Of a DNA stretch of 64,000 nucleotides, positions 9,113-17,677 are shown piece by piece. The translations under genes and the position numbers were made by a program. The notes below the pieces were generated by a model. The model was not told where the DNA came from. It worked only from the letters and a program-made list of their open reading frames with translations, and did not search any database. Location: assembly GCA_965116695.1 (NCBI GenBank), contig OZ220706.1, positions 2,976,001 through 3,040,000 on the forward strand, in the 5' to 3' direction. The stretch's first letter is position 1, and the number at the start of each line of letters is the position of its first letter. Source of the DNA: JAJDTT01 sp965116695. GTDB lineage: Bacteria > Acidobacteriota > UBA6911 > RPQK01 > JAJDTT01.

Positions 9113-10177
9113 ATGAGCCATTCCGCAGAAGAGGCAGGAACACCTGGAATCGAAATCGGCGGCCGAGTGCTGGCGTGCCCGGGAGGACACGCGCCCAAGG
9201 TGGTGCGGCTCGGAGACGATCATCTGCTGGTGGCCGCCCGCACCGGACTGACCGGAGTCGCCGGCAACAGCTCCGTCTCCCTGGTGGAGTCCCGTGACGG
9301 AGGCCGGACCTGGACCGGCCCCCGGATCATCATCGATTCGCGGGACGACGAGCGGGTGCAGACCCTGAGCCGCCTTCCGGGCGGCGCCCTCCTGCTGGGG
9401 TTCACCCGGCGGTCCAACGGCGCCTGCAAGGGCATGCTCATGACTTCCTCCGACGAGGGCAGGAACTGGGACCATCCCTTCGAGTTGCGGCCCGGACCGT
9501 TCGACTACGTCTATCCCTTCGGGGGTGTGACGGTGCTTCCGGACGGCGAACTCCTGCTCACCGCCTACGGCGGCTACTACCCGGTCTACGAACACGGGGA
9601 CAAACCGCGGGAACGGAAGGGCGACTTCACTTGCTTCTTCCGCTCTCGCGACGGCGATCGATGGGAGTACGGCGGCCTGATCGCCCGTTTCACCACCCAA
9701 CCCCATCTCTTGCGCCTCTCCTCGGGCGTGCTCCTGGCGTCGCTTCGCAGCGCGGAGCTGGCGGAGGCCATGACCTATGAGGAGTCGCTCAAGCGGCCGC
9801 TGGCACGAACACTGGTGAGCGAGTCCCGGGACGAAGGGAGAATCTGGTCCCGCCCCCGGCAGGTGACGGACGCCGCCGAAATGCAGGGTTTTCTGTTGGA
9901 GTCCTCATGGGGCGAGCTGGTCATGACCTACAGCGTGAGGCACAAGCCCTACGGCGTCGCCATCCGGACCAGCCGGGACCAGGGAAAGAACTGGGGACCG
10001 CCGGTGGCCTTGGCTGACGACGCTCCGGCGACCGACGTGGGGCTGTCCCAAACCCTGGAGATGGAACCGGGAAAGTTTCTCACCCTCTACCACTGGGAGG
10101 ATCGGAGCACACCCCGGCGCGAGGCCAACCTGTTCGGGATCTTCTGGCGGATGAATTCGTCTTCCAGCCGTTCGTAG
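9113..10177 (+). CDS. BNR/Asp-box sialidase-like protein
   Basis: 354 aa. At least five Asp-box repeats are present (SRDGGRTW, SSDEGRNW, SRDGDRW, SRDEGRIW, SRDQGKNW), spaced as blades of a six-bladed propeller. The N-terminal HAPKVVRLGDDHLLVAART holds the arginine expected in the sialidase active site region. No signal peptide is seen, unlike most secreted sialidases. The family includes exo-sialidases and many uncharacterised glycan enzymes; catalytic residues cannot be assigned with confidence. The start at 9113 has GGAG seven bases upstream. It follows the phosphatase gene by 31 bases. Confidence 0.8.
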   Translation: MSHSAEEAGTPGIEIGGRVLACPGGHAPKVVRLGDDHLLVAARTGLTGVAGNSSVSLVESRDGGRTWTGPRIIIDSRDDERVQTLSRLPGGALLLGFTRRSNGACKGMLMTSSDEGRNWDHPFELRPGPFDYVYPFGGVTVLPDGELLLTAYGGYYPVYEHGDKPRERKGDFTCFFRSRDGDRWEYGGLIARFTTQPHLLRLSSGVLLASLRSAELAEAMTYEESLKRPLARTLVSESRDEGRIWSRPRQVTDAAEMQGFLLESSWGELVMTYSVRHKPYGVAIRTSRDQGKNWGPPVALADDAPATDVGLSQTLEMEPGKFLTLYHWEDRSTPRREANLFGIFWRMNSSSSRS

Positions 10178-10201
10178 CTGACCGGGGATCCGCCGCAACG
10201 T

Positions 10202-11500
10202 TCAGGCGCAGTACTCGTTCAGCTTGACGCCCAGCCGGGCGATCTCTTCCCAGGTGTTGAAGAAGTGGACACAGACGCGGATGTCCCGGGGGTGCTCCAA
10301 GGGCGCCACCACGATCCCGTCCTTTTCGGCCAGCCGCTCGTAGAAGTCCATCCCCAGATAACCTTCGGGCAGCCTCAGGCTCACCACGCCGCTTCGGCTC
10401 CCGTCCTCCAGGGGAGAGATGAGCTGGAAGAGCTTCGAGTCCCGGACCCATTCGGAGAACCTCATGGAAAGGTCCGCGGTCCGGGTATGGATCCGATCCC
10501 AGCCCACTTTGTCCAGCCAGCGAAAAGCCTCGGCGAATCCGCCGAAGACGGGCAGGGCCCGGGTCCCGAACTCGTAGCGGCGGCCGTCGGGATGCCATTC
10601 GTACTCCCCGTCGTCCTCGATGGTGACCTGGCTGTGGGCCCCGGTCCACGAGACCGGTGTGGTGGCCAGGATCTCCTTCCGGGTCAGGAGTCCACCCGTC
10701 CCCTTGGGGCCCAGGAGCCACTTGTGGCCGCAGAACGAGTAGTAGTCGCAGCCCAGACCGTGGAAGTCCAGCGGGATGTTTCCGGCGGCCTGAGCGCCGT
10801 CCAGCAAGAGCCGCACGCCACGCTGGTGCAGCTCCCGCGCCAGTTTCCGCGCCGGAAGGACCCGGCCGTTGCGTCGGGAGACATGGCTCATGGCCACCAA
10901 TCGGGTGCGCGGCGAGATCTGGTCCAGAACGCTCCCGAGGACGTCCTCCCCCAGGTCCATGGGAGCCCGGCGATAGGCGACGCCGAAACGGTCCTGGAGG
11001 TTGTAGGACGGTTGCAGCAGAGCCGGATGCTCATGGTTGCTGATGAGGATCTCGTCTCCCGCCTTCCAGTCGATGGACCAGATGACGATGTTGAGCCCCT
11101 CGGTCGTGTTGTGGGTCAGCGTCACCTCTTCTTCGTCGGCGCCCAGGGCCGCGGCGGCCAGGGCGCGGCACTCTTCCTCCACCACGGCGATCCGGGGGTT
11201 GATCCGGGGATCTCCCGGTCCGAGGTTCTGCAGATCCAGGAGTTCCTTGACCTTGTCGATGACGGGAGTGGGCGACGGACCGATGCCTCCGGTCAGGAAA
11301 TAGGCGGACTCGGAGGTGGTCGGGATTTCGCTGCGAACCCGGTTCACCCATGCGGGAATCGTGGCTTGGCTGGCGGTAGCAACGGCTGGTTCCATATTTC
11401 TAATCCAGGCTGGTCCCGCCGCTGCGGCCAGCGACGCGGATTTCAAGAAGGTTCGTCTCGGCGATCTGCGGCTCTTGGATCGGATCCGGTGCTTTCTCAT
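10202..11500 (-). CDS. Tat-exported class V aminotransferase-fold PLP enzyme
   Basis: 432 aa. The N-terminus carries a twin-arginine motif SPRRTFLK followed by an Ala-rich hydrophobic stretch, so it should be exported folded with its cofactor. The fold is that of cysteine desulfurase/isopenicillin-N-epimerase enzymes: THNTTEGLN phosphate site, SHVSRRNG, DGAQAAG with the PLP-contacting Asp, and the Schiff-base lysine in CGHKWLLGPKG. The substrate is not evident. It lies downstream of the sulfite reductase and its companion on the same strand (36 bases), but an extracytoplasmic location makes a direct role in sulfur assimilation unlikely. Confidence 0.88.
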   Translation of the reverse strand: MRKHRIRSKSRRSPRRTFLKSASLAAAAGPAWIRNMEPAVATASQATIPAWVNRVRSEIPTTSESAYFLTGGIGPSPTPVIDKVKELLDLQNLGPGDPRINPRIAVVEEECRALAAAALGADEEEVTLTHNTTEGLNIVIWSIDWKAGDEILISNHEHPALLQPSYNLQDRFGVAYRRAPMDLGEDVLGSVLDQISPRTRLVAMSHVSRRNGRVLPARKLARELHQRGVRLLLDGAQAAGNIPLDFHGLGCDYYSFCGHKWLLGPKGTGGLLTRKEILATTPVSWTGAHSQVTIEDDGEYEWHPDGRRYEFGTRALPVFGGFAEAFRWLDKVGWDRIHTRTADLSMRFSEWVRDSKLFQLISPLEDGSRSGVVSLRLPEGYLGMDFYERLAEKDGIVVAPLEHPRDIRVCVHFFNTWEEIARLGVKLNEYCA

Positions 11501-11536
11501 GGGAATCCCGAAAATATGCCGCGACAGTCTCCCAGG

Positions 11537-12118
11537 TCAGTTGAGGCGCCGCAACAGGTATCCCGGACGGAAGGATCGCCGGGCGCGGACCCAGACCGCA
11601 AAACGCTCCCTTGGATCTTCGACCCGGTCCAAACTGAAGACGCCTCGACCCAGAATCCGCGACAGCGCGTGGGTCAACTCGGGTCGGAGCTGCTCGAAGG
11701 TCTCCGCGCTGTTGGGCGTATGGAGGCGATCGTTGGCCAGCAGCAGCATCTCCCGGGTATGGAAGCGGACCCGGCCGCCCAGTACGGGGTCCGATTCCAG
11801 CCGGTTGCAGGCCAGAAGCGTTTGCCTGAAGACATCCCGGATACACTCCTCGCGGTTCCCGTCCGGATCCTGTTTGCGATTGTAGAGAAGTCCGGGCCGG
11901 CCGTCGGCCTGGTCCAGGCTGAAGTTTCCCTCGTGAGCCACCAGCAGGATGCCGGGACCCCTGTGGACGTGACTGTAGTCGTGGACGTCGATGAGCAGGT
12001 GTCCATCAACGGCCTGGTTCTGGATCCAGGAATGGAAGACGGGAATGAACTCCCGGGTCTCGGCCCGGAGGGGCTGCTCCAGGAAGATCTTGAGTCCCAG
12101 TTTCTGCCAGCCGCTCAT
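11537..12118 (-). CDS. Conserved protein encoded beside the sulfite reductase
   Basis: 193 aa, starting eight bases after the reductase stop. No signal or membrane segment. Conserved-looking blocks are HLLIDVHDYSHVHRGPG, LLVAHEGNFSLD, GLLYNRK and LLANDRLHTPNS. I recall similar small proteins of unknown function in other phyla, but cannot name a family from sequence alone. The tight linkage suggests a job with the reductase, for instance as a redox or assembly partner; this is inference. It has no cysteine-rich motif, so it is not itself an obvious ferredoxin. Confidence 0.75.
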   Translation of the reverse strand: MSGWQKLGLKIFLEQPLRAETREFIPVFHSWIQNQAVDGHLLIDVHDYSHVHRGPGILLVAHEGNFSLDQADGRPGLLYNRKQDPDGNREECIRDVFRQTLLACNRLESDPVLGGRVRFHTREMLLLANDRLHTPNSAETFEQLRPELTHALSRILGRGVFSLDRVEDPRERFAVWVRARRSFRPGYLLRRLN

Positions 12119-12126
12119 ACCCGCGC

Positions 12127-14379
12127 CTAGTGGACTCCCGAGATCTCCCGGGCCATACGCTCGTAACAGGCATGCGCCGCCTCGATGAAGAGCTGGCTCT
12201 CTTCCACCGACTGATGGGCCGTGTCCCGGGTGGGGCTCTGCGGCGGCGACTGGTGACGGCGGAACAGGTAGTTGGCGAACTTGCCGCCGGCGTACTTGTC
12301 GTAAAACAGTTCCGTGTCGTAGAAACGCCGCCGGAACTCCGACACGACCGTGTCCGGAGCGCCCGGAACATCCAGGAACTCGGTTTTGACCAGAGCCCTG
12401 GCGGCCTCCACCATGGCCTGGAAGCTCAAGGCGTCGGCACCGGCAAAGTCCCTGTCATCCAACCGGATCTGGGCTTCGAAGACCAGTTGCTCGGCGGAAG
12501 CCAGATTGAACTGGGTCAGCGTGACCACTTCGCCTGCGCATTCTCCCGTCCCCAGGTCTCCCATCGAGAACTCTCTCGGATCGCCCCAATCGCTGTAGAA
12601 GGAGGAGTCGACCTCATAGGCCGGAACCAGCAACAGGTCCTGCAGCATGGCTCGAAGGTCCTTCTTGCCGACGCTCCGGACGAAATCCTGAAAGCTCTCG
12701 CCGTTGCTCCGATGCTCCAGGTAGCGGCCGGTGATCCGCTCCAGAACCTCCGGCACGTTCCGCGCCGGCGCCGAGCCCATGGCCAGTCCATAGGAACCGG
12801 CGTTCCCGGTCCACTGCCCTCCCAGCACCACCTGGAAGTGAGGCACCTTGTGGCCCTTGATGGTCCGGCTGGTTCCGTAGAATCCGATGTCGGCAACGTG
12901 GTGCTGACCGCAGGAGTTGAAGCAGCCGCTGATCTTGATCCGCAGGTTCTTGATCGAATCGTCCAGTTGGAAGAACTTGGCGCCCAGCCTTCTCCGGAGC
13001 TCGGAGGCCAGTCCCCGCGAGGAGGCGATTCCCAACTTGCAGGTGTCGGTGCCCGGGCAGGCCGTCACGTCGACGATGGTCCCGGCGCCATGGGCGCCCA
13101 GACCGATCTTCTCCAATTCACCGTAGAGCTCCGGCAGATCCGCTTCGCTGACCCAGCGAAGCACCATGTTCTGCTCGACGGTGGTCCGGATATTCTCGCC
13201 GGAAAAGCGCCGGGCGATCTGAGCCAGTTCCCTGGCCTGCCAACTCGACAGATCTCCCAAGGGAAGGGTCAGGGTGGCGACGGCGTAGCCCGCCTGCCGC
13301 TGCCGGTAGACGTTGGTCCGGACCCAGTGCTCGAAACCCGGAGGCGGCTGATGACCGTTCAATGCCGCCGCCGGCCGGACCGCGGTCTCCTGGAATTCCG
13401 GAACCTCGGGCAGAAACGCGGTCCACCGCTCGTCAGGAGGCATGATCTCGCGTTCCTTCAGGACCTCCTTGCGAAACTCGTCGATCCCCAGCTTGGCCAC
13501 CAGGAACTTGATGCGGGCCCGGGCCCGGTTCTTCTTCTCTCCCAAGCGGGCGAACACCCTGGAGATGGCCTGCGCCGTGGGCAGCAACTCTTCTTCAGGC
13601 AGAAACGAATCGAAGAGCTTGGCCTGGTGAGGCACCGCTCCCAGACCTCCGCCGACGTACAGCTCGAATCCGCGCCTGATCCGGCCGCCCTCGCGGCGCA
13701 CCACGGCGATGGCCCCCATGTCATGCATGCTGGCCAGCCCGCAAGCCTCCTCCCGGCAACCCGAGAATGAGATCTTGAACTTGCGGCCGAAGTCCTGGGC
13801 GTCGGGATGCCCCAACAGGAAAGCGCTGCAAGCCTTGGCGTAGGGACTGACGTCGAAAGCCTCGGTGTGGCAGACACCGGCCAGGGGGCAGGCCGTGACG
13901 TTCCGGACCGAGTTTCCGCAGGCCTCCCGGGTCGTGATCCCCACCGACGCCAGCCTCCGCATCAGGTTGGGAGTGTCGTCGATGTGAACGAAATGGAGTT
14001 GATAGTCCTGCCTCGTGGTGACGTGGAGCACTTCATCCGAATACTCTTCCGCGATATCCGCCAGCATCTCGAGCTGGCGGGGATTGACCCCTCCGTACGG
14101 GATCTTGATGCGCATCATCCCGGGAGCGTCCCAAAGGGTCTCCGGCCCCTTGATGACGTCACCGGAGGGATAAGGGAGCTGCTGCGACCGGACCCCGTCG
14201 TGGCGGAATCCGTTGTCGTATCGCTGGCCGTAGATGCCGCGCCGCAACCGGGTCTCGGCGAAGATCTTCTCATCCAGCTTTCCCTGGCGTCTCAACTCCA
14301 TCTGCATCTCGAAGATGTCGATTTCGCGGCCGAGATCGTCCGGGATGTCCGTGCCCAGATGCTCCTTCCAGGTAGTCAT
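12127..14379 (-). CDS. Ferredoxin-type sirohaem nitrite/sulfite reductase with C-terminal extension
   Basis: 750 aa, about 150 longer than usual assimilatory reductases. Two repeats of ferredoxin-like half-domain plus sirohaem/4Fe-4S domain are present. The canonical cluster ligands are C441-x5-C447 (CPGTDTC) and C486-x3-C490 (CFNSC). The first half unexpectedly also has C164-x5-C170 (CPLAGVC) and C208-x4-C213. The enzyme catalyses six-electron reduction of sulfite to sulfide or nitrite to ammonia; the choice cannot be made here, although a sulfur role fits cysE elsewhere in the window. The last 150 residues form an alpha-helical extension (FYDTELFYDKYAGGKFANYL) I do not recognise with certainty. 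Strong GGAGGAG ribosome site. Confidence 0.9.
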   Translation of the reverse strand: MTTWKEHLGTDIPDDLGREIDIFEMQMELRRQGKLDEKIFAETRLRRGIYGQRYDNGFRHDGVRSQQLPYPSGDVIKGPETLWDAPGMMRIKIPYGGVNPRQLEMLADIAEEYSDEVLHVTTRQDYQLHFVHIDDTPNLMRRLASVGITTREACGNSVRNVTACPLAGVCHTEAFDVSPYAKACSAFLLGHPDAQDFGRKFKISFSGCREEACGLASMHDMGAIAVVRREGGRIRRGFELYVGGGLGAVPHQAKLFDSFLPEEELLPTAQAISRVFARLGEKKNRARARIKFLVAKLGIDEFRKEVLKEREIMPPDERWTAFLPEVPEFQETAVRPAAALNGHQPPPGFEHWVRTNVYRQRQAGYAVATLTLPLGDLSSWQARELAQIARRFSGENIRTTVEQNMVLRWVSEADLPELYGELEKIGLGAHGAGTIVDVTACPGTDTCKLGIASSRGLASELRRRLGAKFFQLDDSIKNLRIKISGCFNSCGQHHVADIGFYGTSRTIKGHKVPHFQVVLGGQWTGNAGSYGLAMGSAPARNVPEVLERITGRYLEHRSNGESFQDFVRSVGKKDLRAMLQDLLLVPAYEVDSSFYSDWGDPREFSMGDLGTGECAGEVVTLTQFNLASAEQLVFEAQIRLDDRDFAGADALSFQAMVEAARALVKTEFLDVPGAPDTVVSEFRRRFYDTELFYDKYAGGKFANYLFRRHQSPPQSPTRDTAHQSVEESQLFIEAAHACYERMAREISGVH

Positions 14380-14421
14380 GACCCGTCTCCTCCAAGGCTT
14401 TCGGCTTGTGAGATGAGACCA

Positions 14422-14449
14422 AGTTTACTCAATTGATCGGATTTATCAA
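14422..14449 (-). promoter_or_regulatory. Sigma70-type promoter of the nitrite/sulfite reductase operon
   Basis: On the minus strand TTGATA (14449-14444), 16-base spacer, TAAACT (14427-14422). The surroundings are conspicuously AT-rich for this genome. The start point would be about 14415, leaving a leader of some 36 bases with GGAGGAG before the ATG. A TTGAT-N7-ATCAA inverted repeat overlaps the -35 and could be an operator. Confidence 0.65.
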
Positions 14450-14455
14450 AATTGC

Positions 14456-15307
14456 CTAATCGAGCCCCAGCAGGGGGCCGGCATCGCGATGGATCATCGC
14501 TTCCATCTGTTCCGGATCCAAACGGGGCAGCGCCGTGCCTTCCAACTGGTCGTTGATGGACCTCAAGCCCGCCAGGGACTCGTCCACGTTGGTGATGGGG
14601 TAGTCGGTCCCGAACAGGAGCTTGTTCCAGACCCCGTACTCCTGCACCAGCATCAGGCTCTGGTAGAGCTGGAAGGGACGGTAGTGGATGGCCGAAACGT
14701 CCGAGTAGACATGAGGGTGTTTCCGGATCACCGCCACCGTCTCGCCCTCGTAGGGATGTCCCAGGTGCGCCAGAATGATCCGGCACTCCGGGTACTTGAT
14801 GGCGACGGGATCCAGATGGCGGGGCAAAGTCGTGTCCAGAGGGCCGCGGTCGATGAACGTGGTCCCGGTGTGGAGCAGGACCGGCAGTTGATGGCGGACA
14901 GCATACTGCCACATGTGATCCAGCTCCGGAGCCTGCGGATAGAATCCGGCATACATGGGCATGATCTTGATGCCCCTCATCTTCAGATCCTGGTGGCCCT
15001 CCTCCAGTTCCTCCTGCCAACCCGGTTGCGTCGGATCGAGGGAGAGAAACGGGATCAGGTTTTCGGGGTCCTGGGAACAATATTCGGCGATGAATTGATC
15101 GGGAGTCCAAAGGCCCGAAAGCTTGGCCTTTCCACCGAAGACGACGGTCTTGACGCGATCCGGGACAGTCCGGCAGTGCGCGCGATAGTCCTCCAGGGTG
15201 CTGTCCAGGGGGATTTCGTAGCCCCTCATTCGGATCGCCTGTTCGCGGAACCGATCCGAGAAGTGGTCCGGATATCTCCAGCCATGAGTATGAACGTCAA
15301 AAATCAC
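14456..15307 (-). CDS. Amidohydrolase-family (ACMSD/TIM-barrel) protein
   Basis: 283 aa. The first residues IFDVHTHGW give the HxH metal-binding motif of the Amidohydro_2 family (decarboxylases such as ACMSD and many hydrolases). Further conserved points are LPVLLHTGTTF, ILAHLGHPY, and LLFGTDYPITNVDE near the C-terminus, which carries the metal-site Asp. The reaction is therefore zinc-dependent hydrolysis or decarboxylation of an unknown organic acid. The start is a GTG preceded by the strong AGGAGGTGA ribosome site at about 15311-15319. It is transcribed separately from the sulfite reductase, which has its own promoter. Confidence 0.82.
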   Translation of the reverse strand: MIFDVHTHGWRYPDHFSDRFREQAIRMRGYEIPLDSTLEDYRAHCRTVPDRVKTVVFGGKAKLSGLWTPDQFIAEYCSQDPENLIPFLSLDPTQPGWQEELEEGHQDLKMRGIKIMPMYAGFYPQAPELDHMWQYAVRHQLPVLLHTGTTFIDRGPLDTTLPRHLDPVAIKYPECRIILAHLGHPYEGETVAVIRKHPHVYSDVSAIHYRPFQLYQSLMLVQEYGVWNKLLFGTDYPITNVDESLAGLRSINDQLEGTALPRLDPEQMEAMIHRDAGPLLGLD

Positions 15308-15389
15308 ACGTCACCTCCTGCGCGACAGCAGGGTAGCGCTTTCCCGAAGCGACTTCCAGGATCGGACCGTCCCCCTTGATTGTGACGAC

Positions 15390-15411
15390 TTCTGCCACGG
15401 ACTGTTAACAT
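15390..15411 (+). promoter_or_regulatory. Repeated promoter block, copy B
   Basis: TTCTGCCA, then CGGACTG, one base, TAACAT (-10 at 15406-15411). It lies 53 bases before the DUF6807 start codon and has one extra base in the first half compared with the other copies. Confidence 0.6.
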
Positions 15412-15463
15412 GTGGCCGATCTCGGCGACACCTTTCCCAGGCTTAGGAGGCTATGCAATTCCC

Positions 15464-16474
15464 ATGAAAACCCTATCCAATCCGGTCCCGATGGACTCGA
15501 CATTCCGCCGCCCCGGCATCGCGGCCGCGGCGCTCCTGGTCTTCTGTCTGACCTTTCCCGCCTTCGGGGAGTCCCGCCATGCGGTCCGGCTGGTCAAAAC
15601 CGAGCCGGCTCGGGTGGACATCTACGTCGGCAAGGACCTCTTCGCCTCCTACCAATACGGGATCGGCTTTCACAAGCCGATCTTCCATCCCCTGCTCAGC
15701 CCCAAGGGCCACCGGCTCTTGCGCGCGTATCCCATGGAATTCGGGATACCCGACGAGCACAGCGACCATTGGCATCACGAAGGAATCTCGTTCACCTATG
15801 GGAACGTCAATGGTGTGGATTTCTGGTCCAAGCTGTCCGGCCGCCGGGACAAGCCTGGCAGCGGCCGCATCCGCCACACCGGCTTCACCCGGCTGGAAGA
15901 CGGAGAGAAGGGAATCATGGAAACCACGTCGGACTGGATCGCGCCGTCCGGCGAGGTGCTGCTGAAACAGGACTCCCGCATGACCATCGGGGCGGGCTCC
16001 GGATGGCGGACCCTGGACTTGAGGTTCAAGCTGACGGCCCATGAGAAAGCGGTGACGTTCAACGACACCAAGGAGGGGATGATGGCCATCCGCGTCGCCC
16101 CCAACCTGCGGGAAGACCGGACCGGCCGCTACCTGAACGCGCAGGGCCTGGAGTTGTCGAAGGCCGTCTGGGGCAAGAAGTCTTCATGGGTCGCGTTGCG
16201 CGGTTCGGTTCAGGGAGAGGACCTGACGCTGGCCATCATGAATCACCCCAACAGCATCGAATACCCCACCTTCTGGCACGCCCGGGGCTACGGACTCTTT
16301 TCCGCCAACCCCTTCGGACGTAAGGATTTCCAGAAGGGTTCCCCGCCTTTGAACGTCTCCCTGGAACCGGGGGAATCGGCTCTTTTTCTCTACCGGATAC
16401 TGGTGCACTCGGGACACCTGTCCCCATCCCGGATGGCGGCTCAGTACGAGGAATATCAAGCAACGAAACCGTGA
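15464..16474 (+). CDS. Secreted DUF6807 (PmoA-like) protein
   Basis: 336 aa. A signal peptide spans about residues 10-35 (AAAALLVFCLTFPAFG). The mature part matches the DUF6807 family, historically called PmoA, with HPLLSPKGHRLLRAYP, HWHHEGISFTYG and a C-terminal beta segment LEPGESALFLYRILVHSG. Despite the old name there is no evidence for methane oxidation; the family is a beta-rich exported protein often found with Gfo/Idh/MocA oxidoreductases and sugar catabolism genes. The start at 15464 lies 13 bases after AGGAGG; an ATG closer to that site meets a stop after four codons. An internal ATG at 15491 is an alternative. Confidence 0.82.
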   Translation: MKTLSNPVPMDSTFRRPGIAAAALLVFCLTFPAFGESRHAVRLVKTEPARVDIYVGKDLFASYQYGIGFHKPIFHPLLSPKGHRLLRAYPMEFGIPDEHSDHWHHEGISFTYGNVNGVDFWSKLSGRRDKPGSGRIRHTGFTRLEDGEKGIMETTSDWIAPSGEVLLKQDSRMTIGAGSGWRTLDLRFKLTAHEKAVTFNDTKEGMMAIRVAPNLREDRTGRYLNAQGLELSKAVWGKKSSWVALRGSVQGEDLTLAIMNHPNSIEYPTFWHARGYGLFSANPFGRKDFQKGSPPLNVSLEPGESALFLYRILVHSGHLSPSRMAAQYEEYQATKP

Positions 16475-16517
16475 CTGCGGACGCCCCCGCACACGGGAGC
16501 GCAGCCTCCGGGTCTTC

Positions 16518-16546
16518 TTGTCCTGCTCCAGAGGGGCCGTTATAAT
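16518..16546 (+). promoter_or_regulatory. Sigma70 promoter of the 2-oxoacid dehydrogenase operon
   Basis: TTGTCC (16518-16523), 17-base spacer, perfect TATAAT (16541-16546). The start point would be about 16553, only three bases before the ATG at 16556 (or 15 before the in-frame ATG at 16568), so the message should be leaderless or nearly so. Confidence 0.75.
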
Positions 16547-16555
16547 TCGTGGCGC

Positions 16556-17656
16556 ATGCCCGGGACGATGTTCTCTATCCTTGCCCCCGACGGTGAAGTG
16601 AGTTCGGAGGCCGACATTCCGGCCCTCGGATTGGAACAGCAGCTCCAACTCTATCGGTTGATGTGCTTGAACCGGCTGGTCGACGACCAGATGATCCGGC
16701 TTCAGAGACAAGGACGGCTGGCCTTCTACGTCGGGTCACGAGGCGAAGAGGCAGCCATCATCGGGAGCGCGTTCGCCCTGGAACAGCGGGACTGGGTGGT
16801 CCCCTGCTACCGGGAGATGGGCGCCGCCCTGGTCAAGGGCTTTCCCCTGATCGATCTATTCTCCCAGTTCTTCGGGACTTCACGGGACTTGACCAAGGGT
16901 CGGCAGATGCCGAACCACTACGCCAGCCACGAATTCAGGGTGACTTCGATTTCGAGCCCTGTGGGGAGCCAGATTCCCCATTCCGTCGGTCTGGCCATGG
17001 GCGCCCGTCTGGCGGGCCGGGACGACGTGGTGCTGGTCTACTTCGGCGATGGCGCCACCTCCCAAGGGGACTTCCATGTCGCCACCAACTTCGCGGGAGT
17101 CTTCAAGACTCCGACCGTCCTTTTCTGCCGGAACAACCAGTGGGCGATTTCCGTTCCCGTAGAGTCTCAGACCGCCTCCCCCAATATGGCCGTCAAGGCG
17201 ACCGCATACGGTATCGAAGGAGTCCGGGTCGACGGCAACGATGTCTTCGCCGTTTATGACGTCACCTCCAAGGCGGTGGCGAAGGCAAGAAGGGGCGAAG
17301 GCCCGACGCTCATCGAAGCGGTGACCTACCGCCGGGGTGGCCACTCCACCTCCGATGATCCGAATGCCTATCGGAACGTCGCCGAGGTCGAGCCCTGGGT
17401 CGAGCGCGATCCGCTAATGCGATTCCGACTCTACCTGACCCGCCAGGGCCATTGGGACGACGACAAGGAGCGGGCGCAGGAGGACGAGATCCGGGCCGTT
17501 ATTCGCGGCACGGTGGAGGAGGCCTTCAGTTCCGGACCGCCTTCCCTGGACACCATCTTCGACGACGTCTACGACGAGATGCCCTGGCATCTCCGTGAGC
17601 AAATGGAGTCGGTCTGTCTGCCGGAGGAGTTTCAGACTGTCGAGCAGGGGACCTGA
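16556..17656 (+). CDS. bkdA1: Branched-chain 2-oxoacid dehydrogenase E1 alpha
   Basis: 366 aa. The thiamine-diphosphate motif runs from GDG at 164-166 to CRNNQWAIS around 190. The C-terminal TYRRGGHSTSDDP loop is the form seen in branched-chain rather than pyruvate E1 alpha (pyruvate enzymes have a YRYRGHS type). The reaction is decarboxylation of the 2-oxoacids from Leu, Ile and Val. Genes for E1 beta and E2 follow with gaps of 21 and 10 bases. No E3 (lipoamide dehydrogenase) gene is in the window. The alternative start at 16568 would remove four residues. Confidence 0.88.
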   Translation: MPGTMFSILAPDGEVSSEADIPALGLEQQLQLYRLMCLNRLVDDQMIRLQRQGRLAFYVGSRGEEAAIIGSAFALEQRDWVVPCYREMGAALVKGFPLIDLFSQFFGTSRDLTKGRQMPNHYASHEFRVTSISSPVGSQIPHSVGLAMGARLAGRDDVVLVYFGDGATSQGDFHVATNFAGVFKTPTVLFCRNNQWAISVPVESQTASPNMAVKATAYGIEGVRVDGNDVFAVYDVTSKAVAKARRGEGPTLIEAVTYRRGGHSTSDDPNAYRNVAEVEPWVERDPLMRFRLYLTRQGHWDDDKERAQEDEIRAVIRGTVEEAFSSGPPSLDTIFDDVYDEMPWHLREQMESVCLPEEFQTVEQGT

Positions 17657-17677
17657 CCCGCTTCCGCGAAAAACCAG

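Noticed and set aside
6781..9198. 805-codon open frame on the minus strand
   Set aside because: It lies antisense to the PEGA, hypothetical and phosphatase genes, which have signal peptides, family motifs and ribosome sites. It is a by-product of the strong G/C third-position bias.
14428..14449. FNR/CRP-type box TTGAT...ATCAA
   Set aside because: The spacing between the halves is seven bases rather than four, so I keep it only as a possible operator.
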